IMG/VR virus record: IMGVR_UViG_3300002131_000176
Location: 38,285-102,284 of that record
Origin: a virus
Length of the DNA: 64,000 nt
Strand: one strand, 5' to 3'
Shown here: in pieces, positions 26,767 through 35,639 of the stretch
How the letters are laid out: each line of letters begins with the position of its first letter
Position numbering within the stretch: the first letter of the stretch is position 1
Translations under genes and position numbers: made by a program
Notes under the pieces: model-generated
What the model saw: only the letters and a program-made list of their open reading frames with translations
Database searches by the model: none
What the model was told of the DNA's origin: nothing

Positions 26767-28299
26767 ATGGCAGACGAAAAAAGTTTTAAATTATTTGGTT
26801 TTGAGATAAAGAAGTCTAAAGGAGATGATCCTGCAAAGACCCCGTCGATTGTTCCTGCCAGAGATGATGATGGCGCTGGTTATGTGACAGCTGGTTCCAT
26901 GCATTATGGACAATATTTAAATATTGATGGCGATGAGACAAAAGATAACCATCAATTAATTATGCAATACCGTGGTGTAGCTTATCAGCCTGAGGTTGAT
27001 ATGGCGATTGAAGACATTACTGGTGAAGCAATTTCTACATCAGAACTCAAACAAAACGTTGACATTAATTTAGATAACGTTGAAGATGTTTCTGACTCTA
27101 TTAAAAAACAAATCAAGGCTGAATTTGATATTGTTTACAACATGCTTGAATTTGGTGAGTATGGGCATGATATTTTCCGTCGCTGGTATGTTGACGGCAG
27201 ACTATACCATCACTTGGTGGTAAATGAATCTAATTTAAAAGCAGGCATTCAGGAAATTAGACCTATTGACGCTTCAAAGATTCGTAAAGTAAAACAGATT
27301 AAAAAGAAAAAAGACCCAGCGACTGGAGTCGAACTTATTGAAAATGTTGATGAGTACTATATTTACCAAGAGAAACCAGGCGCAAGAACTGGTGGTGTAA
27401 AACTTACTGATGATTCGGTAAGCTATGTTACATCTGGGCTCTTGTCTGAGGATCGTAAAAAGATTGTTTCTTATTTGCACAAAGCATTGAAACCAATCAA
27501 CCAGTTGAGAATGATGGAAGACTCTTTAGTCATTTATCGTTTGGCCCGAGCACCAGAACGGCGCATTTTCTATATTGATGTAGGTAACTTACCCAAAGGT
27601 AAGGCCGAAGAATATATGAAGAATATTATGTCACGCTATCGTAACAAGCTTGTGTATGATGCACAAACAGGTGAGATCCGTGATGATCGTAAGCATATGT
27701 CTATGCTTGAAGATTTTTGGTTGCCTCGCCGTGAAGGCGGTCGTGGTACTGAGATTACTACATTACCAGGTGGTGAAAACCTAGGACAGATTGATGATAT
27801 CTTATATTTTCAAAAGAAACTATATCGTTCATTGAATGTTCCCATTAGTAGATTAGAGCAAGAAAATAACTTTAGTCTAGGTAGATCAACTGAAATTAGT
27901 AGGGACGAATTAAAGTTCCAGAAGTTTATTGATAAATTACGTCGTAGGTTTTCGCATTTGTTCTTGGGTATTCTCAAGAAACAACTTATCCTTAAAGGTC
28001 TTATTACTGAAGAAGATTGGGATGATTGGAAACAGGACATCATTATTGACTACGTCCGTGATAATCATTTTACTGAATTACGTGATGCAGAGATGTTGCG
28101 TGAAAAGATTACAATGTTAGATCAGATGCAGAATTACGTCGGAGAGTTCTTCTCTAAGGAATTCATCTATAAGAAAGTCTTATTGATGAGTGATGATGAA
28201 GTAGAGGATATTAAGAAACAAATCGACGACGAAAAGAAATCAGGTGATATTGCACCAGATGATGAAACGAGTGATGGTGATAACACACCTGCTCAATAA
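26767..28299 (+). CDS. gp20: Portal vertex protein gp20
   Basis: 510 residues (T4 524). Diagnostic blocks: YQPEVDMAIEDITGEAI near 77, LARAPERRIFYIDVGNLPKGKAEEYM near 258, and YFQKKLYRSLNVPISRLEQE near 350. It forms the dodecameric portal through which DNA enters and to which the neck binds. The last 40 residues are very acidic. Confidence 0.95.
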   Translation: MADEKSFKLFGFEIKKSKGDDPAKTPSIVPARDDDGAGYVTAGSMHYGQYLNIDGDETKDNHQLIMQYRGVAYQPEVDMAIEDITGEAISTSELKQNVDINLDNVEDVSDSIKKQIKAEFDIVYNMLEFGEYGHDIFRRWYVDGRLYHHLVVNESNLKAGIQEIRPIDASKIRKVKQIKKKKDPATGVELIENVDEYYIYQEKPGARTGGVKLTDDSVSYVTSGLLSEDRKKIVSYLHKALKPINQLRMMEDSLVIYRLARAPERRIFYIDVGNLPKGKAEEYMKNIMSRYRNKLVYDAQTGEIRDDRKHMSMLEDFWLPRREGGRGTEITTLPGGENLGQIDDILYFQKKLYRSLNVPISRLEQENNFSLGRSTEISRDELKFQKFIDKLRRRFSHLFLGILKKQLILKGLITEEDWDDWKQDIIIDYVRDNHFTELRDAEMLREKITMLDQMQNYVGEFFSKEFIYKKVLLMSDDEVEDIKKQIDDEKKSGDIAPDDETSDGDNTPAQ

Positions 28300-28320
28300 T
28301 ATAAGCTTTAGGAGAATAAA

Positions 28321-28617
28321 ATGAGTGAAGAGATTAAAGATCTAATTAGACATGCTTTGGACCAAGATTATAATAAGGCAAGTCAAGTATTTGGTGAAAT
28401 TATGACCATTAAAACTACCGACTTGTTGAATCAAGAAGAAATTAAAGTCGCTAATAGCATCTATAATGGTGTTGAAGACAGCGAAGAAGACGACGAGGAC
28501 GTTGAAATTGATGACGCTGATTTAGATGACATCGAAGACATTGAAGATACTGACGTCGAAGAAGACAATGAACCAATTGCTGACGACGATGATGATGAAG
28601 AAGAATCAGAAAATTAA
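28321..28617 (+). CDS. gp67: Acidic prohead core protein, gp67-like
   Basis: 98 residues; the first 45 are helical and the last 50 almost entirely Asp and Glu. Position between gp20 and gp21 and the acidic composition match T4 gp67, a prohead core protein cleaved during maturation. Sequence similarity to T4 gp67 is not obvious by eye, so the call rests mainly on position and composition. GGAGAATAAA ribosome site. Confidence 0.65.
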   Translation: MSEEIKDLIRHALDQDYNKASQVFGEIMTIKTTDLLNQEEIKVANSIYNGVEDSEEDDEDVEIDDADLDDIEDIEDTDVEEDNEPIADDDDDEEESEN

Positions 28618-28636
28618 TTGCCCAAATCTATTTTTA

Positions 28637-28644
28637 TATAAATA
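28637..28644 (+). promoter_or_regulatory. T4-type late promoter box
   Basis: Exact TATAAATA 4 bases before an ATG. The expected start (about 28650) falls inside the first codon of the 28648 gene, so this promoter would serve gp21 and downstream genes, while the small gene must be read from upstream transcripts. Confidence 0.55.
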
Positions 28645-28647
28645 ATT

Positions 28648-28845
28648 ATGAAAAAGTTTAAAGACGTTCGCACTAAAAAAGAAAAACCAGTTTATTCAAA
28701 ACAGGTAAATGGGTTTAGTGTAGAGGTTAGAAAAAACTCTGGCCGATTTGAAGCCTATGTAGATAGCGATTTACTTGATAGCTTTAAAAGCCAGAATGAT
28801 GCAGTGAAAGCAGCATCAGAATTTATAAAACAGTACAGGGATTAA
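28648..28845 (+). CDS. Small basic prohead protein, gp68-like
   Basis: 65 residues, basic, starting MKKFKDVRTKKEKPVYSKQV, with VEVRKNSGRFEAYVDSDLLDSF and a closing helix. It sits where T4 has gp68 (a prohead core protein), but is less than half the T4 length, so the assignment is positional. Followed by gp21 after 1 base. Confidence 0.5.
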   Translation: MKKFKDVRTKKEKPVYSKQVNGFSVEVRKNSGRFEAYVDSDLLDSFKSQNDAVKAASEFIKQYRD

Positions 28846-28846
28846 G

Positions 28847-29506
28847 ATGAAACTTATTGCAGAATTTCACGACCAAGATTTAAGTGTTCTCACCGAAGCC
28901 AAAAAAGACGGCGGTAAGAAGTACTACATCGAAGGCGTGTTTGCTCAAGCAGAGCAAAAGAATCGCAATGGTAGAGTCTATCCAAAACCAATTATGGAAT
29001 CTGCTGTCGGTAAATATGTTACTGAGCAGGTTGCAAAAGGTCGATCCGTTGGTGAGTTAAATCACCCTGAGGGTCCAACGGTCAACCTTGATAAAGTTTC
29101 GCATCTCATTACCAGCCTCCAGTGGGAAGGTAATGATATTGTCGGAAAAGCCGCTATTTTGGATACACCTATGGGTAAGATCGTACAAGGTCTGCTTGAA
29201 GGTGGCGTTCAACTTGGGGTTTCAACTCGTGGTATGGGAAGTCTAGAGCGTAATAATGGCGCGATGGTTGTAAAACCAGATTTTATTCTTAATGCAATTG
29301 ATATTGTACAAGATCCATCTGCACCTGGAGCATTCGTTAATGGGATAATGGAAGGTGTTGATTGGGTTTGGAATAATGGTATTATTGAAGCTAGGACTAT
29401 TGAGAAGATGGAGACCGAAATTAAGAAAGCATCAAGAACTGATCTCTATGAGACACAGACACGTGAGTTCAAGAATTTCCTCTCGTTACTCAAATCAAAA
29501 AAATAG
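28847..29506 (+). CDS. gp21: Prohead core protease gp21
   Basis: 219 residues (T4 212). Catalytic His in GELNHPEG near residue 67 and catalytic Ser in LGVSTRGMGS near 125; also RNGRVYPKPI near 43. It is the maturation serine protease that cleaves scaffold and capsid proteins in the prohead. Core residues are intact. Confidence 0.95.
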   Translation: MKLIAEFHDQDLSVLTEAKKDGGKKYYIEGVFAQAEQKNRNGRVYPKPIMESAVGKYVTEQVAKGRSVGELNHPEGPTVNLDKVSHLITSLQWEGNDIVGKAAILDTPMGKIVQGLLEGGVQLGVSTRGMGSLERNNGAMVVKPDFILNAIDIVQDPSAPGAFVNGIMEGVDWVWNNGIIEARTIEKMETEIKKASRTDLYETQTREFKNFLSLLKSKK

Positions 29507-29514
29507 GAGTCATA

Positions 29515-30573
29515 ATGACTAAAGACCAGAAAATGGATCAAGTCGAACTCCACGATGAAGAGAACGATATCGTGGAAGCCGCTACTCATGATCCTAAAAA
29601 TGCTGAGGCACAATCTGTGGATTCAGTGGATAAGGCAGGTGATGCTACCGGTACCGCTAAAAAGCGGAAGGGTGACAGCACTAAGCAAGATCCTATGCCT
29701 AAAACAAAGGCTGGCATGATCAATGCTGCTTATGTTAAAATGCACGGCATGAAGAAGGAAGATCTTGCAATGATGATGTCAAAGTTGATGTCTGAAGAAA
29801 TCGATGCTGAAGATGAAGAAGTTGTAGCTGAAAATGCTACCTTTGAATACGAAGCAGATTTTTCATCTGACTTGAATGCTTTGGTTCAATCAGAAGCTAC
29901 TCTATCTGAAGAATTCAAGGAAAAAGCTGAAGTTATTTTTGAAGCTGCGATTAAATCTAAGCTATCAGAAGAAATTGACCGCCTCGAAGCTCGGTACAAT
30001 GAAGAATTGTCTGAGGAAATCAGTTCAACGAAAGAAGAATTGGTCGAGAAAGTTGACAGCTACCTCAACTACGTAGTTGAAAAGTGGATGGACGACAACC
30101 GCGTCGCTATTCAATCCGGCCTCCGTGCTGAAATCGCTGAAAAGTTCATGACTGGATTGAAAGATCTATTCGTTGAATCTTACATCGAAATCCCAGAAGG
30201 TAAGGTTGATATGGTTGACGAGTTGGCCGAATCAGTTGAAGAGCTTGAGTCTAAACTCAATCAAACAACTGCTGATGCTATCGCCATGGCCGAAGAGCTT
30301 GAAGTTTATAAGCGTGATGCTATCATCCGCGAATCTGCTCAAGACCTCGCCGCAACCCAAGTTGAAAAACTCAAGTCCTTGGTTGAAGATATTGATTTTG
30401 AAGACGCTGATACTTTTGCTAAGAAAGTTCAAACCGTCAAGGAATCATACTTTACCAAGAAAGTTACTGAAAATACCCAAGAAATCACTGAAGACGAAGA
30501 TGGTGATATTGCCGTTGTAGCTTCTGGTTCTATGGCTCAGTACTTAAACGCTCTCAAGAAAACCGCAAAATAA
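29515..30573 (+). CDS. gp22: Prohead scaffold protein gp22
   Basis: 352 residues, longer than T4 gp22 (269). The N-terminal 90 residues are charged and include KTKAGMINAAYVKMHGMKKEDLA. The rest is Glu- and Lys-rich coiled coil (EELESKLNQTTADAIAMAEELEVYKRDAIIRESA), as expected for the assembly core degraded by gp21. Position between gp21 and gp23 is canonical. Confidence 0.9.
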   Translation: MTKDQKMDQVELHDEENDIVEAATHDPKNAEAQSVDSVDKAGDATGTAKKRKGDSTKQDPMPKTKAGMINAAYVKMHGMKKEDLAMMMSKLMSEEIDAEDEEVVAENATFEYEADFSSDLNALVQSEATLSEEFKEKAEVIFEAAIKSKLSEEIDRLEARYNEELSEEISSTKEELVEKVDSYLNYVVEKWMDDNRVAIQSGLRAEIAEKFMTGLKDLFVESYIEIPEGKVDMVDELAESVEELESKLNQTTADAIAMAEELEVYKRDAIIRESAQDLAATQVEKLKSLVEDIDFEDADTFAKKVQTVKESYFTKKVTENTQEITEDEDGDIAVVASGSMAQYLNALKKTAK

Positions 30574-30585
30574 GGAATATCCAAA

Positions 30586-31920
30586 ATGCAACAATCATAC
30601 GACAAACTTGTAGAAAAGTGGTCACCGGTTCTGAACGAAGAATCTGCTGGCGCTATTAAAGATTCACACCGCCGTGCCGTTACGGCACAAATCTTGGAAA
30701 ACCAAGAACGTGCATTCGCTGAGCAACACGCTCAAGCCGGCATGTTGATGGAAACACCAACAAACGCTACTACTGCCGCAGCTAATTGGGATCCCGTCCT
30801 TATTGCTTTGGTTCGTCGCGCAATGCCTAACTTGATGGCTTATGACATCGCTGGTGTTCAGCCAATGACTGGTCCTACCGGTTTGATCTTCGCAATGAAG
30901 AGCCAATACAAAACCACCAAAGCTGGTGTTTCTGTTAACCAAGAAGCTCTGTTCAACGAAGCTGCTGTTGGTTTCTCTGGTGACTCTTCTACTGCCTCAC
31001 AAGGTGGTACCTCAGGTCTCGAGGGTGTTACAGACACTAACGGTGATAGCTCAATTGTTGACTCAGGTTCATCTTATGTTCCTGGTATCGGTGATGCGTA
31101 CACAACGGCTGAAGCTGAAAACCTCGGCGCTGCTACTGAGGCATTTGCTGAAATGGGTTTCACCATTGAAAAGGCTACCGTTACTGCTAAGTCACGTGCT
31201 TTGAAGGCTGAATACAGCTTGGAATTGGCTCAAGACTTGAAGGCAATTCATGGCTTGGATGCTGAAACGGAATTGGCTAACATTCTCTCCACAGAGATCT
31301 TGGCTGAAATCAACCGTGAAGTTATCCGTACCATGAACTCACAAGCTAAGATTGGCGCACGCCAAGACGGTTTGCAAGTTAAGGGTATTTTCAACTTGTC
31401 TACCGATGCCGATGGCCGTTGGTCTGTTGAGAAGTTCAAGGGTCTGATCCTTCAAATCGAACGCGAAGCTAACGCTATTGCTAAAGAAACTCGTCGCGGT
31501 AAGGGCAACTTCATTGTTTGCTCTTCTGACGTCGCTTCTGCTTTGGCCGCTTCAGGTATGTTGGACTACACACCTGCTATGTCTACCAACTTGAATGTTG
31601 ATGACACTGGTTCTACTTTCGCTGGTGTATTGAACGGTCGCACTAAGGTTTATATCGATCCTTATGCAACTGCTGATTACGTTACCGTTGGTTACAAGGG
31701 TACTAACCCATACGACGCCGGTATGTTCTACTGCCCATACGTTCCATTGACCATGGTTCGTGCGGTTGGTGAGGATACGTTCCAGCCTAAAATTGGCTTC
31801 AAGACTCGCTACGGTATGGCTTCAAACCCATTCGTTGGCGCTGCTCCTGCTGATGGTTTGGCTGCTGCTCGTACCAACCAATACTACAGAATCTTCCGCG
31901 TTGATAACATCCTCGCTTAA
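30586..31920 (+). CDS. gp23: Major capsid protein gp23
   Basis: 444 residues (T4 521 before processing). N-terminal scaffold-binding helix, then NWDPVLIALVRRAMPNLMAYDIAGVQPMTGPTGLIFAM, the universal gp23 block. The C-terminal KIGFKTRYGMASNPF is also diagnostic. gp21 cleavage is expected in the first 65 residues. Codon use is noticeably uniform, in line with very high expression. A strong double terminator follows. Confidence 0.97.
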   Translation: MQQSYDKLVEKWSPVLNEESAGAIKDSHRRAVTAQILENQERAFAEQHAQAGMLMETPTNATTAAANWDPVLIALVRRAMPNLMAYDIAGVQPMTGPTGLIFAMKSQYKTTKAGVSVNQEALFNEAAVGFSGDSSTASQGGTSGLEGVTDTNGDSSIVDSGSSYVPGIGDAYTTAEAENLGAATEAFAEMGFTIEKATVTAKSRALKAEYSLELAQDLKAIHGLDAETELANILSTEILAEINREVIRTMNSQAKIGARQDGLQVKGIFNLSTDADGRWSVEKFKGLILQIEREANAIAKETRRGKGNFIVCSSDVASALAASGMLDYTPAMSTNLNVDDTGSTFAGVLNGRTKVYIDPYATADYVTVGYKGTNPYDAGMFYCPYVPLTMVRAVGEDTFQPKIGFKTRYGMASNPFVGAAPADGLAAARTNQYYRIFRVDNILA

Positions 31921-31937
31921 TTCTTGGTATAATAAGA

Positions 31938-31989
31938 GCCCAGTCCACTGGGCCTTTAAAGGGAATCTCGCAAGGGGTTCCCTTTTTTT
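31938..31989 (+). terminator. Tandem hairpins and intrinsic terminator after gp23
   Basis: First hairpin GCCCAGT/ACTGGGC at 31938-31953. A second follows at once: AAAGGGAA (31958-31965) with TTCCCTTT (31978-31985), running into seven T's. The second has full intrinsic-terminator form. Confidence 0.85.
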
Positions 31990-32004
31990 GTGCACTATAA
32001 TTAA

Positions 32005-32012
32005 TATAAATA
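32005..32012 (+). promoter_or_regulatory. T4-type late promoter box
   Basis: Exact TATAAATA between the gp23 terminator and the gene at 32032, restarting late transcription. Confidence 0.75.
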
Positions 32013-32031
32013 GAAGTATATAGGAAAACAT

Positions 32032-32589
32032 ATGGCAACACTAACTAATAACATTAATTACCTGCAACCTACTTCGTTCAAGATCAGTCTTGATCGGAAG
32101 AACTATCCTAACCTGGAATTCTTTTGTCAGAGTATTACGCATCCAGGCATGCTGTTAAACTCTGTTGAGGTACCATTTAGAAAAATTGCGGGCATTCCAT
32201 TTGCTGGTGATAAAATAACATTTAATGAACTTACTGCAAATATTATTCTAGATGAAGATATGTCTTCTTATGAAGAGATGTATAAATGGATTCGTAGATT
32301 GTTGGATACCCCGCCAACATCAGCATTGAATAGATCGGCTAATAACCCACCAACGTATGCTGATATAACATTACATATGTTATCAAGCGCAAATAATGTT
32401 ACAAAGCAAATTCGTTATTTGGATTGTGTACCCACATCATTAGGTGACATTCAATTAGAATCAACTGCAAGCGGTAGTGAGTTTATTTCTTTTGCTGCTT
32501 CATTCAGATTCTCATACTTTGAATTAATGAATATAAATAAAACGACAGGTGCAATTACTGAATCATTTACAGTATCAACTACATTATAA
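32032..32589 (+). CDS. Tail tube-family protein, gp3/gp54/gp19-like
   Basis: 185 residues. INYLQPTSFKISLDRKNYPNLEFFCQSITHPG and VPFRKIAGIPFAGDKITFNELTANIILDEDM follow the gp19/gp54 tube fold. The position right after gp23 and before uvsY is where cyanophage-like genomes carry gp3 (tail completion and sheath stabiliser), so gp3 is my first choice; a tube initiator like gp54 is the alternative. Either way it is a tail-tube or tail-end protein. Confidence 0.65.
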   Translation: MATLTNNINYLQPTSFKISLDRKNYPNLEFFCQSITHPGMLLNSVEVPFRKIAGIPFAGDKITFNELTANIILDEDMSSYEEMYKWIRRLLDTPPTSALNRSANNPPTYADITLHMLSSANNVTKQIRYLDCVPTSLGDIQLESTASGSEFISFAASFRFSYFELMNINKTTGAITESFTVSTTL

Positions 32590-32607
32590 TTGAAATGGAA
32601 CTATATT

Positions 32608-33054
32608 ATGTTAGAATTACAAGATATTCTAAACGAGTGGTCAACTGACTGCGAAATCAATGATATGCGTTTAGATGAGGCTTCACGAGTCTCACCTAAG
32701 CTACACGCAAAATATCTCACGCTCTCCTCTAATTACAAGTTAATGCTTAAGCGTTCAGAGTTTAAGCAAAAAGAACTGCTTAAAGATAAGTGGTTATACT
32801 ACAACGGTAAGCTATCGCCAGAGGAAATCAAAGAAAAGAATTGGGAACCAGATCCATTTAATGGCTTGAAAGTCTTAAAGGGCGAGATGGATTATTACTA
32901 TGATTCGGATCCAGATATTCAACGGTCGGAAGAGAAAATCCAGTACTATAAGACCGTTATAGATACTTTACATGAGATCATAGAAAACATTAAGTGGCGA
33001 CACCAAACAGTGAAGAATATAATTGAATGGAAAAAATTTCAATCTGGAAGTTAA
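32608..33054 (+). CDS. uvsY: Recombination mediator UvsY
   Basis: 148 residues from the ATG at 32608 (T4 137); an in-frame TTG at 32590 is possible but adds residues unlike the family. Helical and charged: ELQDILNEWSTDCEIN, KYLTLSSNYKLMLKRSEFKQKEL, YYYDSDPDIQRSEEKIQYYK. It loads UvsX onto gp32-coated single strands. It overlaps uvsW by 28 bases, and the adjacent order is conserved. Confidence 0.85.
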   Translation: MLELQDILNEWSTDCEINDMRLDEASRVSPKLHAKYLTLSSNYKLMLKRSEFKQKELLKDKWLYYNGKLSPEEIKEKNWEPDPFNGLKVLKGEMDYYYDSDPDIQRSEEKIQYYKTVIDTLHEIIENIKWRHQTVKNIIEWKKFQSGS

Positions 33055-34514
33055 ATCATGCTACCATGGGGTTACAATGTGATCAGGGAATCGGCCAAGA
33101 GTTAAATGAGTACTTCTCATTCTTTGTTCCTGGTTATAAATTTATGCCAGCGTTTAAGAATAAAGTATGGGATGGTAAAATTCGTCTCTATAATGCTCGG
33201 ACTGGCACATTACCTGGCGGGTTGTTTTATCACTTACTTAAATTTTGTGAGCAGCGTGAATACGAATTAGATCAACACGCAAGTGATTACGGTCCTCCGG
33301 AGTCAAGCAACAAAGTATCGCCGGTCGATATTATGAGTTTTGTTCAAAACCTTAATCTACCGTTTCCAGTCAGAGATTATCAGTTTGATGCAGTATGTAA
33401 TGCTATTCATAAAAAGAAAGGCGTATTAGTATCGCCCACGGGCTCTGGTAAATCGTTAATCATCTATACATTGCTTCGTTGGTTTATAGCTAACTCAGAC
33501 AAAAGGGTTTTGGTCATTGTGCCAACAACTTCATTAGTAGAGCAAATGTACGGTGACTTCAACGATTATGCAACTAATGATCTATTTGATTCAAAGAATG
33601 AAGTGCACCGAATTTACTCCGGTAAAGATAAGAACTCAGACGCAAAGGTGTACGTATCAACCTGGCAATCGATTTATAAATTTCCATTAGATTGGTTTTC
33701 GCAATTTGGTGCTGTCTTTGGTGATGAGTGCCATGGGTTTAAATCTAAATCGCTTACCACAATTATGGAAAAGTGCACTGAAGCTGAATACCGATTTGGT
33801 ACAACAGGCACGCTTGATGGTTCACTGACACACGAATTGGTATTACAAGGTCTTTTTGGAAGAGTGTTTAAGGTTACCACGACTCGCGAGTTGCAAGATA
33901 ACGACACCCTTGCTAAATTGGCAATCACGCGACTTGTGTTAAATTATAGCAACACTACTCGAGAAGCATGTAACGGTTTGACATATCAAGATGAAATTGA
34001 TTTTATAGTTACTAATGAGAAAAGAAATAATCTTATTAGAAACCTAGTAGTAGATCAAACCGGTAACACGCTGGTGCTGTTTCAGTATGTAGAGAAACAC
34101 GGTAAGGTATTATATGATATAATAAGAGCCAAGGCACATGAAGATAGAAAAGTTTTTTTTGTCTCTGGTCAAACAGAAACTGCTGATAGAGAAGCAATCC
34201 GTAAGATCACCGAAAAACAAAGTGATGCAATTATTGTTGCATCGATGGGAACCTTTTCTACCGGCATAAATATTAGAAACCTACACAATATTGTATTTGC
34301 ATCTCCATCGAAATCACAGATACGAGTGTTACAGAGTATTGGTAGGGGTTTAAGAAAAAGCGATGATGGCAGGGTTACAAAACTCTTTGATATCACGGAT
34401 GATTTATCCTATCATACTAAAAAGAACTTTTGTTTGTTACATGCCTTTGAAAGACTTAAGATGTACAAAGCAGAAGAGTTTGATTATAAAACTTATGAAA
34501 TAAGTATTGATTAA
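33027..34514 (+). CDS. uvsW: Helicase UvsW
   Basis: 495 residues (T4 503). N-terminal domain with WDGKIRLYN near 46. SF2 motifs: I SPTGSGKS near 135, II DECH near 236, III TTGTLDG near 261, VI QSIGRGLRKSDDG near 440. A 3'-5' helicase/translocase that processes R-loops and replication forks and controls origin use. All helicase motifs are present. Confidence 0.95.
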   Translation: MEKISIWKLNHATMGLQCDQGIGQELNEYFSFFVPGYKFMPAFKNKVWDGKIRLYNARTGTLPGGLFYHLLKFCEQREYELDQHASDYGPPESSNKVSPVDIMSFVQNLNLPFPVRDYQFDAVCNAIHKKKGVLVSPTGSGKSLIIYTLLRWFIANSDKRVLVIVPTTSLVEQMYGDFNDYATNDLFDSKNEVHRIYSGKDKNSDAKVYVSTWQSIYKFPLDWFSQFGAVFGDECHGFKSKSLTTIMEKCTEAEYRFGTTGTLDGSLTHELVLQGLFGRVFKVTTTRELQDNDTLAKLAITRLVLNYSNTTREACNGLTYQDEIDFIVTNEKRNNLIRNLVVDQTGNTLVLFQYVEKHGKVLYDIIRAKAHEDRKVFFVSGQTETADREAIRKITEKQSDAIIVASMGTFSTGINIRNLHNIVFASPSKSQIRVLQSIGRGLRKSDDGRVTKLFDITDDLSYHTKKNFCLLHAFERLKMYKAEEFDYKTYEISID

Positions 34515-34544
34515 AATTAATAAACAACGTCAGGATAAAATAAT

Positions 34545-34916
34545 ATGGAAGTAAAACAGTTTAAGCTAAGCAACAATGATGAAATTATTTGTTCTATTGT
34601 TTCCCATGACGCTCAAGGATATTTCATCACAGTAGATACCTTTAAAATTATAAATATAGAAGACGATAAACGTGGTTTAAAGTACTACTATTTTAAACCT
34701 TTTATGGTATTCCAAGAACAGTCAGAACAAAAAATTAATAGTTCTCATATTATCGCAGAAGGCATGCCAACGGATGAAATGCTTGAACACTATGCAGAGG
34801 CAATTAAAGATGCATCATTGGCTATAGAAAATAGAATGACTGTGACAGAGGATGAGCTAGAATCGATGGAAAGTGAAGAATTGAATATTGCTGCTACTGG
34901 TACTAAGATTCATTAA
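34545..34916 (+). CDS. LSm/Sm-fold-like small protein (copy 1)
   Basis: 123 residues. The first 70 residues (FKLSNNDEIICSIVSHDAQGYFITVDTFKI...YYFKPFMVF) have the pattern of phage Sm-like proteins: a short strand, NGxEI, then strands. It is related to the 94-residue protein at 43798, including the HI..GMP/VDxxxxxY ending. The C-terminal 45 residues are acidic. Similar proteins are common in T4-like environmental phages; RNA binding is a guess from the fold. Confidence 0.5.
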   Translation: MEVKQFKLSNNDEIICSIVSHDAQGYFITVDTFKIINIEDDKRGLKYYYFKPFMVFQEQSEQKINSSHIIAEGMPTDEMLEHYAEAIKDASLAIENRMTVTEDELESMESEELNIAATGTKIH

Positions 34917-35038
34917 TAGGGTACTCCTTTCCCCTCCGGCGTTCATACTAGGATTATATCACGTTTTTGGATTCTAGTACACAACTATTTTCTTTTCTCA
35001 ATAAAGCAAATAATACACACTTTTTAGCCATATCATGT

Positions 35039-35044
35039 TATAAT
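35039..35044 (+). promoter_or_regulatory. Probable sigma70-type -10 upstream of gp55
   Basis: TATAAT with an extended TGT before it. No clear -35 at 17 bases; a TACACA lies 19 bases upstream. Weaker than the other early promoters in the window. A GAAAGGAG ribosome site follows. Confidence 0.4.
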
Positions 35045-35066
35045 ATACAATTGAAAGGAGTGATGG

Positions 35067-35639
35067 ATGACTAAAACAGAAAAGCCACACTATGTAAAAA
35101 ACAGCGAATTTTCTCTTGCTGTAGTTGAATACGTTACTGCAGCTAATAAAGCTCGCGCAGAAAATGTACAAGCGCCCATTGTCACTAACTATATCGCCGA
35201 ATGCTTTTTGCGCATCGCCGAAGGCCTGTCTCACAAGTCAAATTTTATTCGGTACACGTACCGTGAAGAAATGGTAATGGATGCTGTCGAAAATTGTTTA
35301 AAAGCAATTCATAACTATAACTTAGAAGCCGCCACCAGGACAGGTAAACCAAATGCATTTGCGTATTTTACACAAATCACTTGGTACGCCTTTTTACGTC
35401 GAATTGCTAAGGAGAAAAAGCAGCAAGATGTGAAGATGGCTTATTTAAGTAAAGTTGATCTAAGCGAATTGTTTGGCACCGAAGATCTTGAAATCGGTGA
35501 ACAAATCGTTGAATCTCTTCGTCAGAGAATTGAGCGCGTAAAAACGGCTGATGACCATTTTAAAGAAGTAATTAAAGAAGATAAAAAAACACGCAAATCT
35601 CGCTCCCTTGATTCTGACTTAAGTGACTTTTTAGAATGA
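35067..35639 (+). CDS. gp55: Late sigma factor gp55
   Basis: 190 residues (T4 185). Region-2-like helix FIRYTYREEMVMDAVENCLKAIHNYN, then GKPNAFAYFTQITWYAFLRRI, the diagnostic gp55 segment. The C-terminus LDSDLSDFLE is a likely sliding-clamp-binding tail, as in T4, where gp45 activates late promoters. It should read the TATAAATA boxes in this window. ATGA overlap with gp47. Confidence 0.95.
   Translation: MTKTEKPHYVKNSEFSLAVVEYVTAANKARAENVQAPIVTNYIAECFLRIAEGLSHKSNFIRYTYREEMVMDAVENCLKAIHNYNLEAATRTGKPNAFAYFTQITWYAFLRRIAKEKKQQDVKMAYLSKVDLSELFGTEDLEIGEQIVESLRQRIERVKTADDHFKEVIKEDKKTRKSRSLDSDLSDFLE

Noticed and set aside
31928-31933. TATAAT after gp23 as an early promoter
   Set aside because: No good -35 at 16-18 bases, and it lies just upstream of the double terminator with no gene to serve.
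34649-34656. TATAAATA inside the 34545 gene
   Set aside because: Lies inside an AT-rich coding region, well before the gene end, with no gene start nearby; probably chance.
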